From: Reyranella sp.
Lineage (GTDB): Bacteria > Pseudomonadota > Alphaproteobacteria > Reyranellales > Reyranellaceae
Direction: 5' to 3'
Assembly (NCBI RefSeq): GCF_004297265.1
Contig: NZ_SCUT01000027.1
Coordinates: 62,001 to 126,000, forward strand
Length of the DNA: 64,000 nucleotides
Positions 19,052-27,064 of this stretch are shown here, piece after piece. Numbering within the stretch: the first letter of the stretch is position 1; every line of letters begins with the position of its first letter. The notes below the pieces were generated by a model that was given only the letters and a program-made list of their open reading frames with translations, made no database searches and had not been told where the DNA came from. Position numbers and translations under genes: made by a program.

Positions 19052-19160
19052 CGTCCTGAGCGAAGCGAAGGACCTGGCGGAACGACCGAAGTACTCCGTA
19101 GCTGGCGTTAGATCCTTCGCTTCGCTCCAGAGCGGGCGGTTACCCCGCTCGCGATGACAA
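19052..19160. repeat. Dispersed repeat with GTCCT-GAGCGAAGCGA-AGGAC hairpin
   Basis: The segment starts TCGTCCTGAGCGAAGCGAAG, contains the inverted counterpart ATCCTTCGCTTCGCTC about 60 bases later, and ends GCTCGCGATGACAAGA. This layout resembles interspersed repeats widespread in alphaproteobacterial genomes. It fills the gap between the convergent hisE and membrane-protein genes and may act as a two-way transcription end. Confidence 0.7.
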
Positions 19161-19186
19161 GAGGCGGTAATTCCACTGTTTCCCGC

Positions 19187-20023
19187 TCAATGAGGCGGCA
19201 TCGGGATGAAGATGGGCGGCGTGCGGGTCGACTTGCTGCGCGCCTTGATGTCCTCGTCGTTGGCGCCGTGCGGCTTCAGGTACACATAGTAGGGCGTGCG
19301 GCGCTCCACGACGTCGTTGCCCGGCTGGGCCTTCTCGCTGACCAGCAGGTCCGACTGGATGCGCACGTGCATGTAGCCGGGGATCAGCTCGGCCCAGTTC
19401 TGGACGTCGGGCGTGAAGATGACGTCGAAGGTGTAGCCGTCCACCAGCTTCACGACCCCCCAGCTCACGCCCTCGGCCGGCCGTGACGGCACCTGCTGCC
19501 AGACCATGCCGGCCTGTACGTAGACCACGACGGCGTTCAGCATGACGTAGAGCGGGCCCTTCGGGCTGACGTTCTGCAGGAAGAGCGTCATGCGGTAGGA
19601 TTTGCCGTCGGGTTCGTAGGAAATCCCCTTCAGCTCGACATAGAGCGAGCGCGTCGCGGTGTTCTCGAGCAGCAGCCGCGCCTGGCGTGCCTCGCGCAAC
19701 GCACGCGCCTGGTACAGGCCGACGCCGGCATCGATCGCGAAGCCCGTCAGCAGCAGCATGACCAGCCCGACCAGCACCGGCGAGCGCCAGAGATCGAAGC
19801 GGCGCCCGAGCTTCACGGCGATATTGGCCGGCGCCTCGACCTTGCGCGGCGCGGCCTCGCGCAGCTCGTTCAGCAGGCCGCCCTGTGCCTGCGGAGTCTC
19901 GACCGGGGTCGCCGCGCCCAGACGCCGGCGCAGCACGCGCACTTCGGACTGCGCGGCACCGAGCTGACGGCGCAGGTCGGCGATCAGTGCATCCTTGTCC
20001 TGCGGGGGCGCTTGATCGCTCAT
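19187..20023 (-). CDS. Single-span membrane protein of the propeller/ABC unit
   Basis: A 278-residue protein I cannot assign to a named family. Residues 1-40 look coiled-coil and cytoplasmic (DALIADLRRQLGAAQSEVRV), one membrane helix lies near residues 81-103 (PVLVGLVMLLLTGFAIDAGV), and the remaining 170 residues are probably a periplasmic beta-rich domain (YRMTLFLQNVSPKGPLYVML; GYTFDVIFTPDVQNW). The frame extends far upstream but that part is antisense to the ABC genes. ATG 20023 overlaps the ATPase gene by 4 bases, so it is translationally coupled and probably serves the same exporter. Confidence 0.7.
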   Translation of the reverse strand: MSDQAPPQDKDALIADLRRQLGAAQSEVRVLRRRLGAATPVETPQAQGGLLNELREAAPRKVEAPANIAVKLGRRFDLWRSPVLVGLVMLLLTGFAIDAGVGLYQARALREARQARLLLENTATRSLYVELKGISYEPDGKSYRMTLFLQNVSPKGPLYVMLNAVVVYVQAGMVWQQVPSRPAEGVSWGVVKLVDGYTFDVIFTPDVQNWAELIPGYMHVRIQSDLLVSEKAQPGNDVVERRTPYYVYLKPHGANDEDIKARSKSTRTPPIFIPMPPH

Positions 20024-20688
20024 GGCACGATCATGCCGTGGGCGATGTGCACGATCTGCTCGGCCTGTTCGGCCAGCGCCAGATTGTGCGTGACCAGGAC
20101 CAGGGTCGTGCCGCGCTCGCGGTTGACCGCCAGCAGCTCGTCCATGATCTCGATCTCGGTCTGCTCGTCGAGGTCCGAGGTCGGCTCGTCGGCCAGGATC
20201 AGCGCCGGCTCGTTGATCAGGGCGCGGGCGATCACTGCCCGACGCTGCTCGCCGGCCGAGACCTCCGACGGATAGGCGTCGAGATGCTCGCCCAGCCCCA
20301 TCTGGCCGAGCAGCGCTGTCGCCCGGGCATAGGTCGCGGACGATCTGCCGCCGCCGCCCAGCATCGCTGGCAGGGCGACATTGTCGACCAGTCGCAGGGT
20401 CGGCAGCAGGCTGGCGAACTGGAAGACGTAGCCGATGCGCTTGTTGCGGAACGCCGCCAGCGCGTTCTCGGACAGGCTCCAGATGTCGGTGCCGTCGACG
20501 GTCACCTGGCCCTGCGAGGGCCGGCTGAGACCGCCGATCATCGCCATCAGGGACGACTTGCCCGAGCCCGACCGCCCGATGATCGCGGCGTAGCGGCCGG
20601 CCGCGATCTCGAGGTCGATGCCCGCGACCGCCGCCACCGCGCCGCGTTCGGTGACATAGTCCTTGCGCAGGCCACGGCAGCTGAGCAT
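20020..20688 (-). CDS. ABC transporter ATPase, LolD/MacB type
   Basis: A 222-residue ATPase. Walker A is GRSGSGKSS, Walker B is ALILADEPTSDLD, the Q-loop region is VFQFASLLPTLRLVDNV, and the H-loop is LVLVTHNLALAEQAE. The signature is VSAGEQRRAVIARAL, with alanine where LSGGEQ is usual. Size and sequence fit the LolD/MacB/FtsE group, which works with FtsX-type permeases on periplasmic substrates or lipoproteins rather than transporting small molecules. It follows the permease gene after 3 bases and overlaps the next gene. Confidence 0.88.
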   Translation of the reverse strand: MLSCRGLRKDYVTERGAVAAVAGIDLEIAAGRYAAIIGRSGSGKSSLMAMIGGLSRPSQGQVTVDGTDIWSLSENALAAFRNKRIGYVFQFASLLPTLRLVDNVALPAMLGGGGRSSATYARATALLGQMGLGEHLDAYPSEVSAGEQRRAVIARALINEPALILADEPTSDLDEQTEIEIMDELLAVNRERGTTLVLVTHNLALAEQAEQIVHIAHGMIVP

Positions 20689-20691
20689 CGC

Positions 20692-21900
20692 CTAGCCCTC
20701 GCCGCGCACGAGATCGTAGGGATCGCGCCGGCTGGCGCGCCAGGCGGGATAGAGCGAACCGAGGGCTCCGATGATCGAAGCCATCACGACCGCCGCCGCT
20801 GCGACGACCACGATGCGCGGCCCGTCGAGCCAGACGAAGGGCACGCCGATATTCTCGAGGTAGTAGACCAGCGAGCGCTCGTAGAGGCGCATCACCAGGA
20901 CGCCCAGCGCCACGCCGAGCAGGCCGCCCGCGCCGGTGGCGATGACCGCCTCGGTGACCATCATGCCCACGATCTGGCCGCGCCGCGCACCGATCGCCTT
21001 CAGCAGCCCGAGCTCGCCGCGCCGCTCCGTGACGATCGCCGAGAACAGGACGCTCACCATGAGGGCGGTGCTGGCGAACATCAGCACCATCAGGGCGAGG
21101 ATGCCGTTCAGCAGCGCGGCCAGCCCCTGGCGGATGCCGCTCATCGTCGAATCGCCGGTCACGACCTTGACCCCCTTCAGGGTCGAGAGGATGGCGAAGC
21201 GCGCCTGCAGCGGCGTGGCGCCCGGCGCCAGTTCGACGAGGAAGCCGCTCACCTTGCCCTTCTGGAGAACCGCGGGTGGACCGCTGGGTCCGTGGACCGA
21301 GCCGGCCAGCGCTTCGAGCGTGTCGAACGTCATGAAGACGCCGCGCTCGTGCGTGCCCACGCCGGTCTTGCCCAACCGTCCGTAGACCGTATGCGGCTTG
21401 CCGAAGATCAGCAGCTCCGAACCCAGCACCGTATCGCGGGCAGCGCCCAGGATGACATCGCCTGCGCGCATGTCCCGATTGAGCTTCTCCACCAGCCACG
21501 GCCGCACCGTGAAGTCGATGGCGGGATCGAAGCCGATGAGATCGACCGAATCGTGATGGCTGCCGATGCCCGAATGCTCGACCCGCGCGATCTTCTGCGG
21601 CGCGGCGCGGCTCACGCTGGCGATGCCCGCCCTGGCGAACAGGTCCTGGTCGAGCACCAGATCGGTCGGCTCCACGGTGAGCAGCGCTGCGGTGATGTTG
21701 GTGAGCGCGCCTTCGGGCACCGCCATCATGTCGGCGCCCAGCCGCGTGAAGCCCACCGCCATGCTGCTGTCGATGCTGCGCATCAGGGTCGCGCCGGTGA
21801 ACACGACCCCGCTGGCCACGGCGACGGCCATGATCAGCAGGAGGCTGCGCGCCTTGCGGCGTCCGAGATTCTGCAGCGCCAGGCTGGCGAGCAGCCTCAA
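20692..21900 (-). CDS. ABC transporter permease, FtsX/MacB type
   Basis: A 402-residue permease with a MacB-like layout: one N-terminal membrane helix (SLLLIMAVAVASGVVFTGAT), a periplasmic domain of about 220 residues, then three C-terminal helices (GILALMVLMFASTALMVSVL; VIATGAGGLLGVALGVLVM; IVVVAAAAVVMASIIGALGS) ending in YPAWRASRRDPYDLVRGEG, a tail typical of FtsX-type permeases. The start is a TTG at 21900, 11 bases after the propeller gene stop; no in-frame ATG lies near the family N-terminus. It forms an exporter or mechanotransmission complex with the ATPase downstream. Confidence 0.86.
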   Translation of the reverse strand: MRLLASLALQNLGRRKARSLLLIMAVAVASGVVFTGATLMRSIDSSMAVGFTRLGADMMAVPEGALTNITAALLTVEPTDLVLDQDLFARAGIASVSRAAPQKIARVEHSGIGSHHDSVDLIGFDPAIDFTVRPWLVEKLNRDMRAGDVILGAARDTVLGSELLIFGKPHTVYGRLGKTGVGTHERGVFMTFDTLEALAGSVHGPSGPPAVLQKGKVSGFLVELAPGATPLQARFAILSTLKGVKVVTGDSTMSGIRQGLAALLNGILALMVLMFASTALMVSVLFSAIVTERRGELGLLKAIGARRGQIVGMMVTEAVIATGAGGLLGVALGVLVMRLYERSLVYYLENIGVPFVWLDGPRIVVVAAAAVVMASIIGALGSLYPAWRASRRDPYDLVRGEG

Positions 21901-21911
21901 AGCGTGCCCAC

Positions 21912-23747
21912 TCAGAGCGTGCAGGAGCGCGTGTGCTTCATGTGCTCCAGCTTGGTCGGGATGATCACGCAGTCATGATGTCCGCCGTTGCTCGGCAGGA
22001 TGCCAATCAGCGTATCGGTGGCGGTGTCGATGACCGCGATGCCGGTCGACTGGCGCTGGAAGCCGCTGAACGGCGTCAGCACGTATTTGCCGTCGTAGGT
22101 GATGGCGGGCGTCTGCAGGTCGGGCCCGATGCCCTGGATTTCCTTCTGGATGGTCCAAGTCCTGGTGTCGATCACCATGATGCCGCTATAGGCGGGCGAC
22201 GGATGCAGGATCGAAAGATAGAGCTTCGAGCTGTCCAGCGAGAAGACCATGTGGAACGGATTGGGATACTTGCCGCGCCACAGCGGATCCTCGACATGCG
22301 CCACCTTGCGCCACTGGGTCGGATCGGGATCGCTGCAGGAAAAGATCGAGCAGTTGTTTTCCCGCAGGTTGTTCATCATGACGAGGAACCTGCCGTCGGG
22401 CGAGAAGCCGATCTCATGGCCCGGCGAATGGATCTTGTCGAAGACGACCTGCCACGTGTCCTTGTCGAGCTGCTCGACCTTGTACTGGTCCTGCGAATCC
22501 TTGTTGAACTGCAGGAAGGCGGCCGGCTCGAAATTCTTCTCGGGATCGAGGATGCAGATGCCGCCGCACAAGCGAACGACGGTGGCGGCCCAGCGGCCTT
22601 CCGGATGCCAGATCGTGCCGTCGGCGCCGGTCAAGGTCAGTGGCGCTTCGCCAGAGGTCGAGCCCTCCTCAACGAACAGCTCGCCCATTGGGATCATTTC
22701 CCAGTCGATCTTGTTGCCCTTTGTGCCGCGATAATCGTAGAGGCCGGTTTTCTCGTCCGGATAGATCTTCTTGATGGTGAGCGTGCCGCCCTTGATCCAG
22801 GCTTCACGCAGCTCGGGCACGTTCGGCGTCCAGTCGAAGCGAAGCGCGGCCTTCACCTTCGAGGTGGTACGATCGAAGCAGGCGGCGATGTCCTTCTGCC
22901 CGTCGGTCACGAAATAGGACTGCGCGTCCTTCGGGTTGACGGTGACGTGCACCCCGAGCCCGAGCCCGGTCGTCTCCGACACGTTCTCGATCATCTGCAT
23001 CTGCGTGCCGTCGTAGCGCACGCGGTAGATGTTGGTGCCGGCCGGCACAGTCTCCGCCGTCACATTGGTGTTGATGCCGTAGATCAGTGAGTTCATGCCG
23101 CCCTGCGTCGAGTTCACGAACTCGAATCCGTGCGTGGGATCGGAGCTCGGGAAGGCGCAGAGATGATGGCTGATCGGATTGTAGTCACCGTAGTTCCAGT
23201 ACCAGATCGAGGCCAGCACGCGGTTGGAGTTGAGATCGATCGCGTAGGTGCCGCCGCCCATCTTGGTCGGCAGCAGCGCCACCCAGTTGCCGAGGCTCTG
23301 GCCCCTGATGTCGGCGCGCGAGTCGACGACTTCGCGGGTGATCGGCGATTGCTGCGCACCGTTGCCGACGGCCCGGATGATGCCGTTGTCCGGCGAGGAA
23401 CCGCCGTTCATCGCGTTGTAACCCAGCACGGCGACCTCGGCGGCAGCCGCGGTACCGACGGCGACGTTCAGCATCGTGCGCCGGCTCACCTTCGTCTTGA
23501 CCTTGGGTTTGGCCGCCTCTTCGCGCGCCTTGCGAGTCGCCTGCTCGTGCTTGGCGACGAGATAGGCCTGGAACTCCTCGCGGTCCTTCGCGAGGACCTC
23601 TTCGTTGCGCTTCAGGAATTCGTCGATCGGATTCTTCGCCGTCGGAAGGTTCGATTCCGCACCTTGTTCGAGCGGGGTGATGAGAGGCGGGACGCTTGCG
23701 TCTTGCGGCACCGTAGTGGTCGGTGTTTCTCGGGTGGGCTCAGTCAT
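21912..23747 (-). CDS. Beta-propeller protein resembling copper enzymes (nitrous oxide reductase/thiocyanate dehydrogenase type)
   Basis: A 611-residue protein with a twin-arginine motif SRRTMLNV at residues 88-95 and a hydrophobic stretch to about 110, followed by repeated propeller blades. Histidines sit where copper ligands occur in nitrous oxide reductase-like propellers: NPISHHLCAFP (H194, H195), H206, H267, IWHPEGRW (H381), KIHSPGHEIGFSPDGRF (H440, H444), NPFHMVFSLD (H499) and SNGGHHDCVI (H590, H591). I infer a periplasmic multicopper enzyme; the closest known types are thiocyanate dehydrogenase and NosZ, and activity is not proven. It lacks the NosZ C-terminal CuA cupredoxin. The 87 residues before the Tat motif are unusual: charged and partly coiled-coil (RNEEVLAKDREEFQAYL). 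GGGGAG lies 8 bases before ATG 23747. Confidence 0.6.
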   Translation of the reverse strand: MTEPTRETPTTTVPQDASVPPLITPLEQGAESNLPTAKNPIDEFLKRNEEVLAKDREEFQAYLVAKHEQATRKAREEAAKPKVKTKVSRRTMLNVAVGTAAAAEVAVLGYNAMNGGSSPDNGIIRAVGNGAQQSPITREVVDSRADIRGQSLGNWVALLPTKMGGGTYAIDLNSNRVLASIWYWNYGDYNPISHHLCAFPSSDPTHGFEFVNSTQGGMNSLIYGINTNVTAETVPAGTNIYRVRYDGTQMQMIENVSETTGLGLGVHVTVNPKDAQSYFVTDGQKDIAACFDRTTSKVKAALRFDWTPNVPELREAWIKGGTLTIKKIYPDEKTGLYDYRGTKGNKIDWEMIPMGELFVEEGSTSGEAPLTLTGADGTIWHPEGRWAATVVRLCGGICILDPEKNFEPAAFLQFNKDSQDQYKVEQLDKDTWQVVFDKIHSPGHEIGFSPDGRFLVMMNNLRENNCSIFSCSDPDPTQWRKVAHVEDPLWRGKYPNPFHMVFSLDSSKLYLSILHPSPAYSGIMVIDTRTWTIQKEIQGIGPDLQTPAITYDGKYVLTPFSGFQRQSTGIAVIDTATDTLIGILPSNGGHHDCVIIPTKLEHMKHTRSCTL

Positions 23748-23879
23748 CGGCTGCACTCCCCTTTTTTTGATGCGCGGAGTCTAAGCACGACTCCTTGCAA
23801 AACGCATTGGTAAATTTGCAGTCGAGGTCGCTGATTTCAACGGGCGTTGCGAGTAGGCTCGCGGAGAAGGAGTTCGTTG

Positions 23880-24578
23880 ATGGACTATGCCGTCATCATC
23901 AGCGCCATCGTGCTCGGCCTTTCCGTGCTCGCCACGGCGGCGAAGTTCCTCGACTGGTTTCTCCATTCCGATCCCAAGACGATGGTGCGCACGCTGCGCT
24001 GGATGGCGCTGCTGCTCGTGATCGTGGCGATTCCTCTTCTCGTGATGATGATCATGCGCGAGCAGTACGCGGGCGCGATGCTGCTGGGAGCGGCGATGAT
24101 TCTCATACCGACGTTCCTGAAGTGGCGGGCGATCCTGGTCCCGCTGCGTGCCGCGTTCGCGCAGCTTCGACCGAAGCCCGCGCCTTTTGAAATGCCGCCC
24201 ATGTGGCAGGACCCGATACCCCCCGATCCGCGCGCCCTGCAACACGCGGCCGCACTTCTCGAAGCCTATCTCCGGCGCACGGCGCCGATTGCTTCAGCAC
24301 AACGGCACATACCTGCCGCGTCGGATGCAGGCGAAGACGAGAGCATGACGATCAAGGAGGCACTGGACGTGCTCGGTCTTACCGAAGGGGCCGATCTCGC
24401 CAGCGTCCACACCGCGCATCGTCGCCTGATGCGCGGCGCCGACCCCGATGCCGGCGGCTCTCCCTATCTCGCGGCCAAGATCGACGAAGCGCGCGATGTG
24501 CTCGTCGGCGCCCTGCGCTCCCGAGCCCGGCCTGCCACCGCTGAAGCGCCGGGCCGGCCCAGGCTACTGAAGGGTTGA
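23880..24578 (+). CDS. Membrane protein with degenerate C-terminal J-domain
   Basis: A 232-residue protein with two or three N-terminal membrane helices (VIISAIVLGLSVLATAAKFL; MALLLVIVAIPLLVMMIM; MLLGAAMILIPTF), a linker, and a C-terminal DnaJ-like domain of about 55 residues beginning MTIKEALDVLGL and continuing VHTAHRRLMRGADPDAGGSP and LAAKIDEARDVL. The layout matches bacterial DnaJ-like membrane proteins related to mitochondrial Tim14/Pam18. The HPD tripeptide needed to stimulate Hsp70 reads DPD here, so it may not activate DnaK. AAGGAG lies 8 bases upstream of the ATG. Confidence 0.8.
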   Translation: MDYAVIISAIVLGLSVLATAAKFLDWFLHSDPKTMVRTLRWMALLLVIVAIPLLVMMIMREQYAGAMLLGAAMILIPTFLKWRAILVPLRAAFAQLRPKPAPFEMPPMWQDPIPPDPRALQHAAALLEAYLRRTAPIASAQRHIPAASDAGEDESMTIKEALDVLGLTEGADLASVHTAHRRLMRGADPDAGGSPYLAAKIDEARDVLVGALRSRARPATAEAPGRPRLLKG

Positions 24579-24669
24579 GTCCCGGCGCGCGGGCCGGCAT
24601 GCCATTCGAATTCCGCCTGTCCGCAAAGCTTGCCTATATAGAGGGCCACCGCCTCTCCCGGAGCATGCC

Positions 24670-25077
24670 ATGTCCGCGTCCACCCCCATGACCGCCGCCT
24701 ACGACCGCAGCAACGTCTTCGCCCGCATCCTGCGCGGCGAGTTGCCGTGCAAGAAAGTCCACGAGGACGAGTTCTCGCTGGCCTTCCACGACATCGCGCC
24801 GCTGGCGCCGGTGCATGTGCTGGTGATCCCGAAAGGCGAATACATCAGCCAGGCCGATTTCGGCGCCAAGGCGCCGCCCGAGATGATGGTCGGCTTCTGG
24901 CGCGCCGTGTCGAGGGTGGCGCACGATCTCGGCCTCGATCCCGAAGGCTACCGCATCGTCGCCAACCACGGACCCAATGGCGGCCAGCTCGTCTTTCACT
25001 TCCACGTCCATATCTTCGGCGGCCGCACGATGAGCCATGCGATGGGCAGCATGCCCAAGCCGGACGACGCCGGTTGA
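24670..25077 (+). CDS. HIT family nucleotide-binding protein
   Basis: A 135-residue histidine-triad protein of the Hint/PKCI branch, which hydrolyses nucleoside phosphoramidates and related nucleotides. It has NVFARILRGELPCKKVHEDE, HDIAPLAPVHVLVIPK and the catalytic triad HFHVHIFGG (H110, H112, H114). GGAG lies about 7 bases before the ATG, and an upstream TATATA could be part of a promoter. The stop codon overlaps the TTG start of the next gene (TTGA), implying coupled translation. Confidence 0.93.
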   Translation: MSASTPMTAAYDRSNVFARILRGELPCKKVHEDEFSLAFHDIAPLAPVHVLVIPKGEYISQADFGAKAPPEMMVGFWRAVSRVAHDLGLDPEGYRIVANHGPNGGQLVFHFHVHIFGGRTMSHAMGSMPKPDDAG

Positions 25078-26123
25078 TCCGGCGCCGCGCCCTGCTGGCC
25101 GGCGGCATTCTCACGCCCGGCGCGGCCTGGGCGCAGAAGCCGCCGCAGCGGTCTCCGGCGGACGGCGGCTGGTACGCCAGGGGCAAGACCAAGGAACAGC
25201 CGGTGCGCTTCGCGGGCAAGGGCGGCGTCACCCTGGCCGGCACCCTGCTGTTGCCGCTGTTCAGCGAGATCCAGTACGTGCCGGGCATGGTGCTGGTCGC
25301 CGGCAGCGGCCCGACCGATCGCAACGGCAACAATCCGCTGGCCCCGGATCGCATCGACCTGCTGAAGGACATCGCCGAGCTGCTGGCGCGCAACGGCATC
25401 GCCTCGCTGCGCTACGACAAGCGCGGCATCGGCCAGTCGACGCCGCGGCCGCGCGGCTCGCTGGAAGAGCAGGAAGCCTTCTTCGCCTGGGACAATTTCG
25501 TCGGCGACGTCGAGGCCGCGCATGCCGAGCTGCTGCGCCACGACGAAATCAAGCCCTACGCGACCGCATTGCTGGGCCACAGCGAGGGCGGATTGCTGGC
25601 GCTGGCTGCGAGCAGGGCCCTGGCCGCGAAGAAGCTGCACGCGCTGGTGCTGGCCGCCACGCCGGGCCGCCGGCTCGACGCGATCCTGCGCGCGCAGATC
25701 GCGCGCGACGCGCCGCCGGCGTTGCGCCTGCCGACCGACCGCGCGATCGCCGCCATCCTCGAAACCGGCCGCGTGCCGGGCAACCTGCCGCCCGAGCTGC
25801 AACTGCTGTTTCCGCTCTATGCCGGCCCGTTCCTGCAGAAGCTTCTGTCCTTCGATCCCGCTGCCGTGCTCGCCGAAAGCCGCATGCCCTGCCTGCTCGT
25901 GCAGGGCGGCGCCGACCGGCAGGTCGTCCCGATGGAAGATGTCCAGCCGCTGATCGACGCCCTGCGGACGCGCGGCGTCTCCGGCGAGGCCGTGGTGATT
26001 CCGCAGGTCAGTCACAATCTGAAGGCCGTGACCGGTCCGCTCGATCCGGGATTCGCCGGGCCGCTCTCGCCCGCGGTCGCTGCGGCCCTGCTGAAGTGGC
26101 TGGTGCCGGCGCTGGGTGCTTGA
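25074..26123 (+). CDS. Secreted alpha/beta hydrolase
   Basis: A 349-residue alpha/beta hydrolase. From the TTG at 25074, which overlaps the HIT gene stop, the protein begins with an arginine-led signal peptide (IRRRALLAGGILTPGAAWAQ), so export is likely. The core shows GMVLVAGSGPTDRNGNNP (oxyanion region), RYDKRGIGQSTP, the nucleophile elbow GHSEGG (Ser), PCLLVQGGADRQV (Asp) and VSHNLK (His). It is similar to uncharacterised hydrolases annotated as dienelactone hydrolase or prolyl oligopeptidase-like. The substrate is unknown. Confidence 0.82.
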   Translation: MIRRRALLAGGILTPGAAWAQKPPQRSPADGGWYARGKTKEQPVRFAGKGGVTLAGTLLLPLFSEIQYVPGMVLVAGSGPTDRNGNNPLAPDRIDLLKDIAELLARNGIASLRYDKRGIGQSTPRPRGSLEEQEAFFAWDNFVGDVEAAHAELLRHDEIKPYATALLGHSEGGLLALAASRALAAKKLHALVLAATPGRRLDAILRAQIARDAPPALRLPTDRAIAAILETGRVPGNLPPELQLLFPLYAGPFLQKLLSFDPAAVLAESRMPCLLVQGGADRQVVPMEDVQPLIDALRTRGVSGEAVVIPQVSHNLKAVTGPLDPGFAGPLSPAVAAALLKWLVPALGA

Positions 26124-26170
26124 TCGCATTCCGCGACCGGCCGATCATTGCGGCAAGGATGGAGAGCAAC

Positions 26171-27037
26171 ATGGCCGTAACAGTGCGCCCGGTGACCGAT
26201 GCCGTCGGAGCGGAGATTCTCGGCGTCGACCTTCACAAGTTCAGCGACGAGGAATTCGCCGCGATCGAGCGCGCCTGGTACGCGCATTCGATGATCCTGC
26301 TGCGCGGCCAGCAGCTCAGCGACGACGACCTCCTGGCCTTCAGCCGCCGCTTCGGCGAACTCGACCCGCCGCCCAACCAGGAGCGCGGCCGCATCAGCCC
26401 GCCGGGCTATCCCGACATCTATGTCGTGTCGAACGTGCTCGACACCAAGGGCGACCCGATCGGCGCGCTGGGCGATGGCGAGGCGGTCTGGCACACCGAC
26501 ATGAGCTATCTCGACGTGCCGCCCGACGCCTCGATGCTCTACTCGCTGGAGATTCCGCCGACCGGCGGCAACACCTGGTTCACCAGCATGCAGGCGGCGT
26601 GCGACGCCCTGCCCGCTGCCTTGCGCGCAAAGATCGAAGGCCGCAGGGTGAAGCACGACGGCACCTATAATTCCGGCGGCTTCCTGCGAAAAGGCGTCAC
26701 GCCGACCGACGATCCGATGGTCGCGCCGGGCGCCTGGCATCCGGCGATCCTGCGCCACCCGGTCAACGGCCGCGCCACGCTCTATCTCGGGCGCCGGCGC
26801 AACTCCTACGTCGAGGGCTACACGAAGGCCGAATCCGACGCGCTGCTGGAAGAGCTGTGGGCGCACGTCACGCAGCCGCGCTTCATCTACCAGCATGCCT
26901 GGAAGGTGGGCGATCTCGTGATGTGGGACAATCGCTCGACCATGCATCGCCGCGATCCGTTCGACAAATCGGCGCGTCGCATCATGCATCGCACGCAGAT
27001 CAAGGGGACGACGAAGCCGATCGCCTTCGCGGCCTGA
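26171..27037 (+). CDS. TauD/TfdA-type Fe(II)/2-oxoglutarate dioxygenase
   Basis: A 288-residue dioxygenase of the TauD/TfdA family. The iron-binding facial triad is visible as WHTDMSY (His and Asp) and STMHRRDPF (His), with the 2-oxoglutarate-binding Arg in SARRIMHRTQIKG. Other family features are SMILLRGQQLSDDDLLAFSR and FGELDPPP. Family members hydroxylate sulfonates, aryloxyalkanoates and many other substrates, so the substrate is open. ATG 26171 has GGAG 6 bases upstream; an earlier in-frame ATG at 26159 lacks one. The FAD enzyme gene follows after 27 bases, so the two may act together. Confidence 0.88.
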   Translation: MAVTVRPVTDAVGAEILGVDLHKFSDEEFAAIERAWYAHSMILLRGQQLSDDDLLAFSRRFGELDPPPNQERGRISPPGYPDIYVVSNVLDTKGDPIGALGDGEAVWHTDMSYLDVPPDASMLYSLEIPPTGGNTWFTSMQAACDALPAALRAKIEGRRVKHDGTYNSGGFLRKGVTPTDDPMVAPGAWHPAILRHPVNGRATLYLGRRRNSYVEGYTKAESDALLEELWAHVTQPRFIYQHAWKVGDLVMWDNRSTMHRRDPFDKSARRIMHRTQIKGTTKPIAFAA

Positions 27038-27064
27038 CAAAATGAAAAAGAAGCTGGAGGAAAC

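Noticed and set aside
20024-21499. Extension of the single-span membrane protein frame to 770 residues
   Set aside because: The extra codons are in another frame of the ABC ATPase and permease genes and have shadow composition.
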